Shown here one piece after another: positions 39,023-47,238 of a stretch of DNA of 62,909 nucleotides. The notes under the pieces were generated by a model that was not told the origin of the DNA, searched no databases, and was given only the letters and a program-made list of their open reading frames with translations. A program made the translations under genes and the position numbers. Within the stretch, counting starts at the first letter, position 1. Each line of letters begins with the position of its first letter. The stretch covers positions 72,620 to 135,528 of the forward strand of contig CACNFT010000001.1 in NCBI GenBank assembly GCA_902619825.1, read 5' to 3'. This DNA comes from an uncultured Candidatus Actinomarina sp. (GTDB lineage Bacteria > Actinomycetota > Acidimicrobiia > Actinomarinales > Actinomarinaceae).

Positions 39023-41284
39023 TTATTTTGATTTGATATAGTTCAATGCAGAACCAGCAAAAAACCAAGCAATCTGATCCTCAGATAGAGAATGATTTGC
39101 TTTGATTGTCTCTGTTTCACCATTTTCTTTTTCGAGGATAATCTCAATGGGTGTGTCAACTGCAATGTCTTTAAGACTGCCGATAGTCATTATGTCGAAC
39201 TGTTCAATCTTTTCATAATCGTTTTTGTCTTCGAAGACTAGAGGTAAAATACCTTGCTTCTTTAAGTTTGCTTCATGTATTCGTGCAAAACTTTTTACCA
39301 ACACGACCTTACAGCCTCTAAATCTCGGCTCCATTGCTGCGTGCTCTCTTGATGAGCCCTCACCATAGTTTTCATCCCCAACAGCTACCCAGCTAACATT
39401 CTTTTCGCTGTAATTCTTTGCTATGTTTGGTAATGTATCTACTTCCTTTGTGAGTATGTTTACACCATCACCTGCTTTTTCAGCAAATGCATTATTGACT
39501 CCATTGAACAAGTTTTGTGAAATATTTTCAAGATGGCCTCGGAACTGTAACCATTTACCAGCAGGAGAAATATGGTCAGTTGTACATTTTCCTTCTGCCT
39601 TCATTAAGACGCTCATTGAAACATAGTCTTCCTCATTTGGTGGAAGAAATGGGGTAAGTTTTTGAAGTCTATTTGATTCTGGATCAATTATTACTTCAAC
39701 ATCATCACCTGGTGTTGGTTGAATAAATCCCTCGAGTGTTTCTTCAAAACCTTTATCAGGTAATTCATCTGCAACAGGTGGGTTGAGTAAAATTTCTTCC
39801 CCATCTTGAGTAGTAAGAGTGTCGCTTAAGAAGTTGAAATCTAATGTTCCGCCAAGTGCTAAACCTATAACTGATTCAGGTGAACCAATAAATGATAATG
39901 TCTCTGCATTTCCATCATTTCTAGCAGGAAAGTTTCTATTAAATGATGAGACGATTGAGTTACTCTCCCCTTCTTTGATATCGTCTCTTTTCCATTGACC
40001 GATACAAGGACCACATGCATTTGCAAGAACAGTAGCTCCAATAGATTCTAAATCCTTTAAGTATCCGTCACGTTCTATAGTTGCTCTAGTTTGTTCTGAG
40101 CCAGGAGTAACCATCAAAGGGACTTTTGCCTTCAGACCGTACTTTGCAGCTTCTCTAGCAATAAAAGCAGCTCTACCAATATCCTCATATGATGAATTCG
40201 TGCAAGATCCAATCAATGCACTTGAGATTTTTACTGGATACTCATTGTCGTTTGCATCCTTTTTTAATCCAGAAATTGGTCTAGCTAAATCTGGTGTGTG
40301 TGGTCCAACAATATGAGGCTCTAATTCATCTAAATTAATCTCTATAACTTGATTGAAAAATTCTTCTGGATTTTCTAATACTTCATCATCAGCAGTGAGT
40401 AAATCCATTCTAGAGTCTGCCAATTCAGCTATTTCATCTCTGCCGGTAGCCTTTAGGTAAGCACTACCCTTTTCGTCATATGGAAATATTGAACAAGTTG
40501 CACCAATCTCTGCACCCATATTTGTTATAGTCGCTTTTCCAGTTGTTGAAATAGTTTTCGTACCCTCTCCAAAGTATTCAACTATTGCATTCGTTGCACC
40601 TTTAACCGTAAGGATTTCTGCAACTTTTAAAATAATGTCTTTAGGAGATGACCAGCCGCTCAAAGAACCAGTTAGCTTGACTCCAATCAAGCTAGGTATT
40701 TTTGTGTTGAAAGGCATACCAGCCATTACATCAACTGCATCTGCACCTCCTACACCAATTGCAATCATGGATAGACCTCCAGCGTTTGGAGTATGACTAT
40801 CCGTACCGATCATCATTCCTCCTGGAAATGCATATTGTTCTAAAACTACTTGATGGATGATTCCAGCCCCTGGTCCCCAAAAGCCTATTTCATATTTTTC
40901 CGAAGCAGTTCTAAGGAAGTCAAAAACCTCTTTATGAGTCTTGTTTGCTACTTGAAGATCACTAGCTGCTCCTTCATAAGCTTGAATTAAATGATCACAA
41001 TGTACAGTTGTTGGTACTGCTGTTTCTGGCAGGTCTGCTTGCATAAATTGTAAAAGAGCCATTTGTGCTGTTGCATCTTGCATTGCAACTCTGTCAGGCG
41101 CAAAGTCACCATAATCTTCCCCTTTATTTAAAGAAACAGAGTCAATATCTGTTGCATGACCAAAGAGAAGTTTTTCAGCCAGAGTGAGAGGAGCATTTTT
41201 CCTCTCTCTTAATTTCTTAATATTCTCAGTTAAATTCTCGTAAACTGAAGAAACTAAAGTTGCTGGTGTTACTGATAAATCCAT
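39023..41284 (-). CDS. Aconitate hydratase (mitochondrial-type)
   Basis: 4Fe-4S enzyme of the TCA cycle that converts citrate to isocitrate. The 753-residue length and sequence fit the mitochondrial AcnA-like branch. Cluster cysteines are in SALIGSCTNSSYEDIG and NACGPCIGQW. Substrate residues appear in IGTDSHTPNAGG and GEGSSREHAAMEPRF. It starts directly upstream of pdxH (1-bp spacing). A -10 box 7 bp before its ATG suggests a near-leaderless mRNA. Confidence 0.96.
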   Translation of the reverse strand: MDLSVTPATLVSSVYENLTENIKKLRERKNAPLTLAEKLLFGHATDIDSVSLNKGEDYGDFAPDRVAMQDATAQMALLQFMQADLPETAVPTTVHCDHLIQAYEGAASDLQVANKTHKEVFDFLRTASEKYEIGFWGPGAGIIHQVVLEQYAFPGGMMIGTDSHTPNAGGLSMIAIGVGGADAVDVMAGMPFNTKIPSLIGVKLTGSLSGWSSPKDIILKVAEILTVKGATNAIVEYFGEGTKTISTTGKATITNMGAEIGATCSIFPYDEKGSAYLKATGRDEIAELADSRMDLLTADDEVLENPEEFFNQVIEINLDELEPHIVGPHTPDLARPISGLKKDANDNEYPVKISSALIGSCTNSSYEDIGRAAFIAREAAKYGLKAKVPLMVTPGSEQTRATIERDGYLKDLESIGATVLANACGPCIGQWKRDDIKEGESNSIVSSFNRNFPARNDGNAETLSFIGSPESVIGLALGGTLDFNFLSDTLTTQDGEEILLNPPVADELPDKGFEETLEGFIQPTPGDDVEVIIDPESNRLQKLTPFLPPNEEDYVSMSVLMKAEGKCTTDHISPAGKWLQFRGHLENISQNLFNGVNNAFAEKAGDGVNILTKEVDTLPNIAKNYSEKNVSWVAVGDENYGEGSSREHAAMEPRFRGCKVVLVKSFARIHEANLKKQGILPLVFEDKNDYEKIEQFDIMTIGSLKDIAVDTPIEIILEKENGETETIKANHSLSEDQIAWFFAGSALNYIKSK

Positions 41285-41291
41285 CGTTTTA

Positions 41292-41297
41292 ATTATA
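41292..41297 (-). promoter_or_regulatory. Predicted -10 box for the aconitase operon
   Basis: TATAAT on the minus strand ends 7 bp before the aconitase ATG, so the transcript would start about one base before the start codon. The -35 match is weak (TTTTGG at 17-bp spacing). Confidence 0.45.
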
Positions 41298-41322
41298 TTC
41301 TCATATAGTTCTTACCAAAACC

Positions 41323-42780
41323 TTATCTGTACTCTGGACAAGTGGTTTGATAATCACAATTTGAACACCAATCACCCACATTATATGAAGGTGATAGTGA
41401 ATCATTAGGGTTCCAATTGGCAATTCTCTGGGCTTTATCCTCGAATTTTTTTATGATTGAATCAAACTCACTTTCTCCGAATTTTCTTTTCTTAAGTTTC
41501 CCACCATCTTTATTTGTATATATATGAAAAACGTAAACCTCATCCTCTTTGAGTAACAATTTTGCACCTAGTGCATATAATTCAGCCTCGGTAAGGTCAT
41601 CATTGCTTTCTTGTCCTGTTTTAAGTTCAATAACAAGACCTTTTCCTTTATATCTACCAACAAGATCAGCCTGGCCCATGAATGTTACTGCCACTTTATC
41701 CTCTCTTAACTCCATTTTTGAATTTGAGACTATTCCATCTTTTAATATGGAAAATCCAAGACCATACTCTGATAATTTAATTTCTAACTCGTTTTGATTT
41801 TCAACCTCATCATCTAAGGCTTGGATGAGTTCCTCATATTTTTTGAGTATCTGAGACGCAAATTTTTCCTCTTCATCAACAAGTAGCTTTTTTAATCTCT
41901 CAATTTCTTTATCTCCAAAGATATCTTTATTTTTTTCAAGCATCTTCTGAGAATATGAATGAAATTTTTGTCCAAGCTCTGCTTCAAATGATACATTTTC
42001 AATATCTTTTGGTATGGCATATTGTGCTCTCCAAGACGTCCAACGCTCGCAAGTCTCAAGATTTAACAAGTTTGACTTACTAATTAATATTCCCCTATTG
42101 TTGGACTTTGCTTCTTTTCCATCTACTACAGGATATTGACCACACCTTGATGGTCTAGAACACATATAGCAATGTAGTCCAGGGGTTGCTTGTTTTCTGT
42201 TTGTTTCAAATTCTTGAATAATATTGAAGTAGTTATCAATAATTTCTTTTGAATTTTCTGGTTCTTTTATCTCATCAAAATCATCGTGAATAAGTTGAGC
42301 TGTTAAAAATGTTTCACCCTCTAGCTTGGTTTCTGCCACAATAGCTCTATCTATATCCTCAATATCAGATACTCCTGCCTTGAGCTTGATATATTCAGTG
42401 TTGTCTTCATCTTCAAGTTGATATTGAAAGGATGTATACATACCCTTCTCTTCACCGTCAATCTCTCTTATGATTTCTTGTCTATAAAAATCGATATTGA
42501 CCTGAGGTAATGGTTTAGGAACCAAACTTCTAAATCGCTCAAAAAGATCAGACATAATTTTTCTTTGTAACGGGTCATAAAATTGAAAGTTTTCTTCTGC
42601 AACCTTAACCGCAACATCATCATTTGCTTCATTTAGTAGCCAGTCAGAAATAGCATTATGAACTCCACTCCATCGATCTAAACGAGAATTTGGTGTTAAG
42701 GTTTTTGGGCCGATAGATTGATGACAATCTGAAATTTTTTTAACTTCATACGTTTTATAGAACTTAATGCCCTGGCTCAT
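41323..42780 (-). CDS. PD-(D/E)XK nuclease with Cas4/AddB-like Fe-S cluster
   Basis: 485 residues. The nuclease core is at about 260-430: FHSYSQKM (helix with the histidine), then FMGQADLVGR (motif II aspartate) and GLVIELKTGQ (ExK, motif III). Cys244 (LETCERW) just before the core and the C-terminal CSNCDYQTTC (CxxCx5C) match the four-cysteine iron-sulphur staple of Cas4 and AddB nucleases. A further CYMCSRPSRC lies at residues 204-213. There is no helicase fused and no cas1/cas2 or CRISPR array nearby. A stand-alone repair or defence nuclease is likely. Confidence 0.75.
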   Translation of the reverse strand: MSQGIKFYKTYEVKKISDCHQSIGPKTLTPNSRLDRWSGVHNAISDWLLNEANDDVAVKVAEENFQFYDPLQRKIMSDLFERFRSLVPKPLPQVNIDFYRQEIIREIDGEEKGMYTSFQYQLEDEDNTEYIKLKAGVSDIEDIDRAIVAETKLEGETFLTAQLIHDDFDEIKEPENSKEIIDNYFNIIQEFETNRKQATPGLHCYMCSRPSRCGQYPVVDGKEAKSNNRGILISKSNLLNLETCERWTSWRAQYAIPKDIENVSFEAELGQKFHSYSQKMLEKNKDIFGDKEIERLKKLLVDEEEKFASQILKKYEELIQALDDEVENQNELEIKLSEYGLGFSILKDGIVSNSKMELREDKVAVTFMGQADLVGRYKGKGLVIELKTGQESNDDLTEAELYALGAKLLLKEDEVYVFHIYTNKDGGKLKKRKFGESEFDSIIKKFEDKAQRIANWNPNDSLSPSYNVGDWCSNCDYQTTCPEYR

Positions 42781-42819
42781 ACTCTAAAGATAATTCAAAT
42801 TTTCGTAAGAGCATGTATT

Positions 42820-43041
42820 TCAAACTTTATTTAAATCATATCTTGTGTAAATTATCAAATTTGAAAATACAATATTAATAAAAGTTTCTTTATCTTCATC
42901 ATCTAAATTTTCCTCATCATTTATACATTTAAAAATGTTATCGAGCATAGCTATAACTCTTGGATTATTTAATTCCCACATTTCAGACTGTCTACAAAGT
43001 TCTTTAACAACCTCAATGGGGATTTGATTATTACTCTCCAT
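42820..43041 (-). CDS. Small unknown protein
   Basis: 73 residues from ATG 43041 (MESNNQIPIEVV), acidic, predicted all-helical, with no recognisable motif. An in-frame start 33 bp upstream would lie inside the previous gene. It overlaps the upstream small gene by 11 bp, so the two are probably translated together. Function unknown. Confidence 0.55.
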   Translation of the reverse strand: MESNNQIPIEVVKELCRQSEMWELNNPRVIAMLDNIFKCINDEENLDDEDKETFINIVFSNLIIYTRYDLNKV

Positions 43042-43228
43042 TTTGATCATTAATTTGAATGTGAGTACTTCCATCCAAAAATGTCCCTAAAAGCTTTACT
43101 CTTAACCACCCATGTCTAGATTGTTGTATTTCCATATGGAAGTATGGCCTTCCAAGGTCACACTTACGTTTTAGTAGTTCTTGTATTAATTGATCAGTGT
43201 CAGCTTGCCACAATAGTGTTTGCATCAT
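43031..43228 (-). CDS. Small unknown protein
   Basis: 65 residues from ATG 43228 (MMQTLLWQADTDQ), with AAGGAG 4-5 nt upstream. The sequence ELLKRKCDLGRPYFHMEIQQSRHGWLRVKLLG looks like a small alpha/beta fold but matches no family I know. It is preceded by a good promoter that contains a perfect palindrome between its -35 and -10 boxes. Function unknown. Confidence 0.6.
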   Translation of the reverse strand: MMQTLLWQADTDQLIQELLKRKCDLGRPYFHMEIQQSRHGWLRVKLLGTFLDGSTHIQINDQNGE

Positions 43229-43244
43229 ATTGCTCCTTTTTACA

Positions 43245-43273
43245 TATATAGTTTTACGTAAGTCCGGACTCAA
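43245..43273 (-). promoter_or_regulatory. Predicted promoter with internal palindrome
   Basis: Minus strand: -35 TTGAGT (43273-43268), spacer of 17, -10 TATATA (43250-43245). The spacer and -35 edge contain the perfect 10-bp palindrome AGTCCGGACT (43261-43270), a possible operator. It drives the two small genes to its left. Confidence 0.5.
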
Positions 43274-43314
43274 TATTTCATACAAAGTGTTTTCGAATTA
43301 TGATGATTGAGTGT

Positions 43315-43336
43315 AAAAAGACAATATTGTCTTTTT
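43315..43336. promoter_or_regulatory. Perfect 22-bp palindrome in a divergent intergenic region
   Basis: The 11-base half AAAAAGACAAT is followed at once by its exact complement ATTGTCTTTTT, with no loop. It lies between the divergent small genes starting at 43228 and 43407. The absence of a loop argues against a terminator and favours a dimeric repressor site, though a T-run follows on the plus strand. A second, imperfect inverted repeat (TTTTTGG...CCAAAAA) lies just to its right. Confidence 0.5.
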
Positions 43337-43406
43337 TGGTCTTATTATTTAGACTCCAAAAATAATCAAAAGTTACTGAGGATATTTTTGTATATACTTG
43401 TAATTA

Positions 43407-43769
43407 ATGAATTGGGAAGAATACGCAAAAGATTTATTGATTTTTCAAGTTAAGGTGTTTTCACTACCAATAGCGGATGTTACAAAAATTAAGATTAATG
43501 AATTTAAGGATGAATTTAGAGAACTAAAAAAATGGCTTTCAAAAATTGAATGGGATGCTGAGGCACACGTTGAAAACTATTACGACGAAATGGGATTGAT
43601 TGTTGATAAGCTTGAAATACTACTTGAAGATGAAGAGTTAATATTTGGTAATACATTTGACGATATTTCAACGGGACCTGAAAATCAAGAAGTACCTGTT
43701 ACTTTAGGTGAGCTTTATGAGATGAATATTACAAATCAGCCACCAACGAGATTTTTTGAAGATTTGTAA
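43407..43769 (+). CDS. Unknown acidic protein
   Basis: 120 residues, rich in aspartate and glutamate and mostly helical, starting MNWEEYAKDLLIFQVKVF. There is no recognisable domain. TATACT lies 8 bp before the ATG and fits a near-leaderless promoter. Divergent from the two small genes; its 3' end faces the secreted-protein gene. A DNA-mimic or regulatory role would fit the charge, but this is speculation. Confidence 0.6.
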   Translation: MNWEEYAKDLLIFQVKVFSLPIADVTKIKINEFKDEFRELKKWLSKIEWDAEAHVENYYDEMGLIVDKLEILLEDEELIFGNTFDDISTGPENQEVPVTLGELYEMNITNQPPTRFFEDL

Positions 43770-43780
43770 GTTAAATTTTT

Positions 43781-44737
43781 TTATTTCTTTGGTAGAATAT
43801 TTTCACCTAAAGAAACTCTTTTTACAAAATAAGACATAAAAGCATAAACATTTTGATTTCCGCTAGCGTCATAATAATCATCATCGTAGTATTCAAAACC
43901 CCACCATTGATTATTTTGGTAAAAGACAGGTCCGAAAAGCATGAAACCTCCACCTGTATCTTCTATCCAGCAGTTGTAATCAACATTTAACAAATAATGT
44001 CTATCTGAACCGAACCTATTTGTAAAACCTCTTATTACAATCTCCTCATCAAGTTTATCGACATAAACTCCAAGAGGGTGAAGTTCATTAGAGTAGGATG
44101 CAATTACTGTTCCAGTAGTTTTCCGTATGCAATCATGTGTTTTATTTTTTACATTTACTTTTATATCTTCAAAATAAAATTCATGTTGAAAGTTTTGAGA
44201 TTTAATAAATTCCTCTTTAGTTAATTCTGGAAATGTTATCAATTTATCTTCCCATCCTTGGTCATACCTTTCCATTTCATGGATAAAATCAATAGTTTCT
44301 TCAGCATCATCCATATTTTCATAGCATGTTTTTGGCTGACCTTTATAAAAAATACAAAACTTACCGTCACTTCTCTTTAGTTGTTGCTCATATTCAATTG
44401 GTTTTGTAGAATTTAGTTTTTCAAGAAACTTTTTGTCAAGATACTCAAAAAATTTTACAGCATTTAAACCATCAGCTATCGAACTGTGACACTCAACTGC
44501 TCTAAAATCAGGATATTTTCTATCGCCAAATGAATTATAAAAAACACAGTAAGGATGAGAGCCATTTTTTTTATCTTCAACCAAAGCGAGTCCACTTTTT
44601 CGAAAAAGTTCATACCTTTGGATTGTTGTTGCAGGTGAAAAGTTTTGATCTTCTGATTGAACCTCGACTATTGGGAAAGAATCACTTTCAGTATTACAAA
44701 AAATTAACAAACATAAAAAAACTAAGTACTTTCTCAT
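43781..44737 (-). CDS. Exported protein of unknown function
   Basis: 318 residues from ATG 44737. The N-terminus MRKYLVFLCLLIFC is a signal peptide; LIFC is a poor lipobox, so lipidation is uncertain. The rest has six scattered cysteines (for example CVFYNSFGDRKYPDFRAVEC and KFCIFYKGQPKTC) in what may be two repeats of a C-V/I-F-Y-N/K motif. It overlaps the metallopeptidase stop by 4 bp (ATGA), so the pair is expressed together outside the cytoplasm. Confidence 0.7.
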   Translation of the reverse strand: MRKYLVFLCLLIFCNTESDSFPIVEVQSEDQNFSPATTIQRYELFRKSGLALVEDKKNGSHPYCVFYNSFGDRKYPDFRAVECHSSIADGLNAVKFFEYLDKKFLEKLNSTKPIEYEQQLKRSDGKFCIFYKGQPKTCYENMDDAEETIDFIHEMERYDQGWEDKLITFPELTKEEFIKSQNFQHEFYFEDIKVNVKNKTHDCIRKTTGTVIASYSNELHPLGVYVDKLDEEIVIRGFTNRFGSDRHYLLNVDYNCWIEDTGGGFMLFGPVFYQNNQWWGFEYYDDDYYDASGNQNVYAFMSYFVKRVSLGENILPKK

Positions 44738-46125
44738 TGTTGCATATCTATGTACTTTTCCCATCCATCCTGAACTACGTTACAGGCTAAATAAGGATCA
44801 TCTTTATAAGATTTAATTAACTCTTCGTCTAAATTGAAATAATCGACTGCCCAGTTTTCAAAACTTTTTCCCTCATATTCACTACTATCGGGGTGATACA
44901 AAAGTCGTAATTGCATCAAATCAAGATAATTAAAATAAGTATATGTGTCAGCAAAATCAGAATATGAAACAACTGAATCAATACATAAGTTGTGATTTAA
45001 CCCGAGAGCATGGCCGAGTTCATGAATAATTACATGAGATCTCCAGTCTTTATTTGTTATTGAGGCATCAACCCAGATGTAGTCATGGAAACCATAGTAA
45101 ATACCTGCGGCATAACCTTCGCAGCGATTGAATTTCTCTGAAACTAACCTATCACAAGGTGTGATATGAATTGGAAGGGTTACATCTCTCCCATCATCAG
45201 AAATTGTTATTTTTAAATTAGGGGCAACTACTTTTAATGTCTCTAATACATTTGCTACAGTCAAAAAATCACGTCTTGTTACGTCTCCAAATAAGCCAAT
45301 AACTATCTCTTTTTTAACATCTGGAAAATAAGTTGGATAATATATCCATATATCTTTATCTTCTAGTTCAGAATGTCGAGTCGATTTGTTTAATAGAACT
45401 ATTGCAGCTTCATGTACTCCAGGCAGTGTATTATTTAATAGTTTTCTGTTGTTGTCATATACATAATTTTCAATATACTCATTCTCGCCAATGTTGAATA
45501 TATTTGGATTTTCCTCAAAAACTGGTTCCAAAGTATCGTTTACGTAAAAAGGTACGTTTTTCTTGTAATTAACAAAATTGTCTTCGTTGATGCTCAATAA
45601 CAATTCAGTGAAGCATGTTTCTGAATCTTGGTTATTTGTACCATATCCTTTTAGAATGAAATCAATATAATATTTATTTTTATCTACTCGCTCATATATG
45701 TTTAAAGGTATCTCATGATACGAGTTATTCGACAAACCTATAGTTTTAAAATTATGAATTTTGAAGCCCCTATCTGGATAAAAGTCATCACCGCTGGGGG
45801 TAATTTGGAGTTGTATTTTGTTTACTCCAAACAAATTTGGGTTGTCATTGTAAGAAATAAACAACGTATTATTTTCAATGCTTGCATCAATTGTTGATAT
45901 AAAATCATCATTGCAAATCTCTGTGTTTTTTGGATTAAATTTTTCATCAGTTTCTTCAGTGATCATTATTTTTTCACCACTTCGATTTTCTACAATTACA
46001 TGCCCATCAGGAGGCCAGTTTTTTTGATTATTTGATACATTTAGTGACTGAAGAGTTATGGGAAGTTGCTGAAAACCAACAAATGTCCACCCTATAATCC
46101 AGACAAGAAGAAGGAACTTTTTCAT
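44734..46125 (-). CDS. Exported zinc metallopeptidase (metzincin-like)
   Basis: 463 residues. The N-terminal hydrophobic segment (residues 3-23) looks like a signal peptide or anchor. The zinc motif HVIIHELGHALGLNH is a perfect HExxHxxGxxH metzincin signature near residue 380. A cysteine-containing C-terminal tail follows. About 350 residues before the motif have no clear family match. It is translationally coupled to the exported protein downstream, which may be its partner or inhibitor. Confidence 0.8.
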   Translation of the reverse strand: MKKFLLLVWIIGWTFVGFQQLPITLQSLNVSNNQKNWPPDGHVIVENRSGEKIMITEETDEKFNPKNTEICNDDFISTIDASIENNTLFISYNDNPNLFGVNKIQLQITPSGDDFYPDRGFKIHNFKTIGLSNNSYHEIPLNIYERVDKNKYYIDFILKGYGTNNQDSETCFTELLLSINEDNFVNYKKNVPFYVNDTLEPVFEENPNIFNIGENEYIENYVYDNNRKLLNNTLPGVHEAAIVLLNKSTRHSELEDKDIWIYYPTYFPDVKKEIVIGLFGDVTRRDFLTVANVLETLKVVAPNLKITISDDGRDVTLPIHITPCDRLVSEKFNRCEGYAAGIYYGFHDYIWVDASITNKDWRSHVIIHELGHALGLNHNLCIDSVVSYSDFADTYTYFNYLDLMQLRLLYHPDSSEYEGKSFENWAVDYFNLDEELIKSYKDDPYLACNVVQDGWEKYIDMQQ

Positions 46126-46128
46126 GAA

Positions 46129-46284
46129 CTACAGCTCATCAATAAGTATCTCTAAACATGGTTCGCAGTGAGTCTGTAAATAAAAATCGGAAATAAATCC
46201 CTCACCACACAAACCACAAAGTAAATTCTGGATTTCATCCAATTGAGATTGGAACTTTATAATTAAATCATTATCAAATTCCAT
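46129..46284 (-). CDS. 51-residue zinc-ribbon microprotein
   Basis: ATG 46284 to TAG 46129, sequence MEFDNDLIIKFQSQLDEIQ, then LLCGLCGEGF, a spacer, and THCEPCLEIL. The two CxxC pairs (CGLC, CEPC) 17-18 residues apart form a likely zinc ribbon. It overlaps the 3' end of the SGNH hydrolase gene by 11 bp, which implies coupled translation, and ends 4 bp before the metallopeptidase start. Function unknown. Confidence 0.6.
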   Translation of the reverse strand: MEFDNDLIIKFQSQLDEIQNLLCGLCGEGFISDFYLQTHCEPCLEILIDEL

Positions 46285-46891
46285 TATTTACCCATCTAAC
46301 AATCTCTTTTGCAAATTTTTGCCCACCTTTATGACTTGGTTCTATGGGGTTAGCATAATCTTCAGATGTGACAAAAATTTCTCTTAACTCAAGCACCTCT
46401 ATGTTGTATTTGCTCCCGATCCTGTAAATAGAGTCATTAAAAAATGAGACCATCGATCTTGCTGATTCTGCAATAGAATCAAATTCCTCTGAACCAACTA
46501 AATCCCCTTCATATACTGTGCATAGAAGTGGAGTTGCCCTGTAGTCAGTTAGTTTCTGCACAATGGTCTCATAATTCTTGTTTATCGGTAATAACATTTC
46601 CCTTAATTGTTCAAGAACACGGTTTGGTGAATACCTTAAATCCTGAGTCAAGAAGCTGATATTGTTTAGAAGATCATTTCCACCAATAGACAATACAGTA
46701 TGAGTATCATCTTCAGATACGTGTTCAAGCTGGCTACTTAAAACATGATCTGTGGTTGCTCCATCAAGTGCTATTTGCAAAAATTCATCATTAGAAATGT
46801 GTTCTAAATGTTCAAGTACAGAGAACTCGTCAGATTCAACATAAACCTTATTGTCAATGATGGAATCACCTAAGAGTGTAACTTTGTTCAT
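46274..46891 (-). CDS. SGNH/GDSL-family hydrolase
   Basis: 205-residue esterase/lipase-like protein without a signal peptide. Block I is VTLLGDSIIDN (catalytic serine), block III is SIGGNDLLN, and the C-terminal histidine is in EPSHKGGQKFAKEIV. The usual block V aspartate (DxxH) appears as glutamate, ExxH. The start overlaps the upstream small zinc-binding gene by 4 bp. The substrate is unknown. Confidence 0.85.
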   Translation of the reverse strand: MNKVTLLGDSIIDNKVYVESDEFSVLEHLEHISNDEFLQIALDGATTDHVLSSQLEHVSEDDTHTVLSIGGNDLLNNISFLTQDLRYSPNRVLEQLREMLLPINKNYETIVQKLTDYRATPLLCTVYEGDLVGSEEFDSIAESARSMVSFFNDSIYRIGSKYNIEVLELREIFVTSEDYANPIEPSHKGGQKFAKEIVRWVNNGI

Positions 46892-47121
46892 ATTCCTCTG
46901 TGAACCCTGCCAATATGATAACCATCACAATATCTACATTTGTAGTCTTTTATGAGTTCTTTTGCTCTAAAAGAAGCAAGTCTTGCAGATTGTAATGCAA
47001 GTAAAGGATTGTCGTATTTAATTTTTCTTTTACAACTCCAACATTTATCACATAAACAATAAGAGTTTGAATACTCTGACCAGCAAATAGGTTGTTTAAG
47101 TGTGATACGTTGTCGGGGCAT
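46888..47121 (-). CDS. Small cysteine-rich (zinc-binding) protein
   Basis: 77 residues, basic, with CLCDKCWSCKRK and a later YKCRYCDGYHIGRVH. The spacing of CxxC pairs plus histidine suggests a zinc-binding module. It heads the minus-strand run hydrolase-microprotein-metallopeptidase-exported protein and is divergent from the Nudix gene. The operator repeats in the gap could therefore control both directions. Confidence 0.6.
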   Translation of the reverse strand: MPRQRITLKQPICWSEYSNSYCLCDKCWSCKRKIKYDNPLLALQSARLASFRAKELIKDYKCRYCDGYHIGRVHRGI

Positions 47122-47140
47122 TAATTCCTTTTTTAGTAAC

Positions 47141-47212
47141 TTTCACTATAAATATAGCGAATAATAGTGAAAAACACAATTAATAAATTATATTTTTAGT
47201 ACTTTACACTAT
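47141..47212. promoter_or_regulatory. Three operator half-sites (TTTCACTAT type)
   Basis: TTTCACTAT at 47141-47149, its exact reverse complement ATAGTGAAA at 47164-47172, and a variant TTTACACTAT at 47203-47212. The third overlaps the -35 region of the Nudix promoter. Repressors of the Nudix/NrtR family commonly bind such repeats next to their own gene, so autoregulation is plausible. Confidence 0.55.
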
Positions 47213-47232
47213 TAAGATAGTTTTTCTATAAT
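47204..47232 (+). promoter_or_regulatory. Predicted promoter of the Nudix gene (leaderless)
   Basis: -10 TATAAT at 47227-47232 and -35-like TTACAC at 47204-47209 with 17-bp spacing. Six bases separate the -10 from the ATG at 47239, so the mRNA would start at the start codon. No ribosome binding site is present. Confidence 0.55.
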
Positions 47233-47238
47233 TTGTAT

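Noticed and set aside
41323-42780. Cas4 of a CRISPR system
   Set aside because: No cas1, cas2 or array in the window; the protein is also much longer than Cas4.
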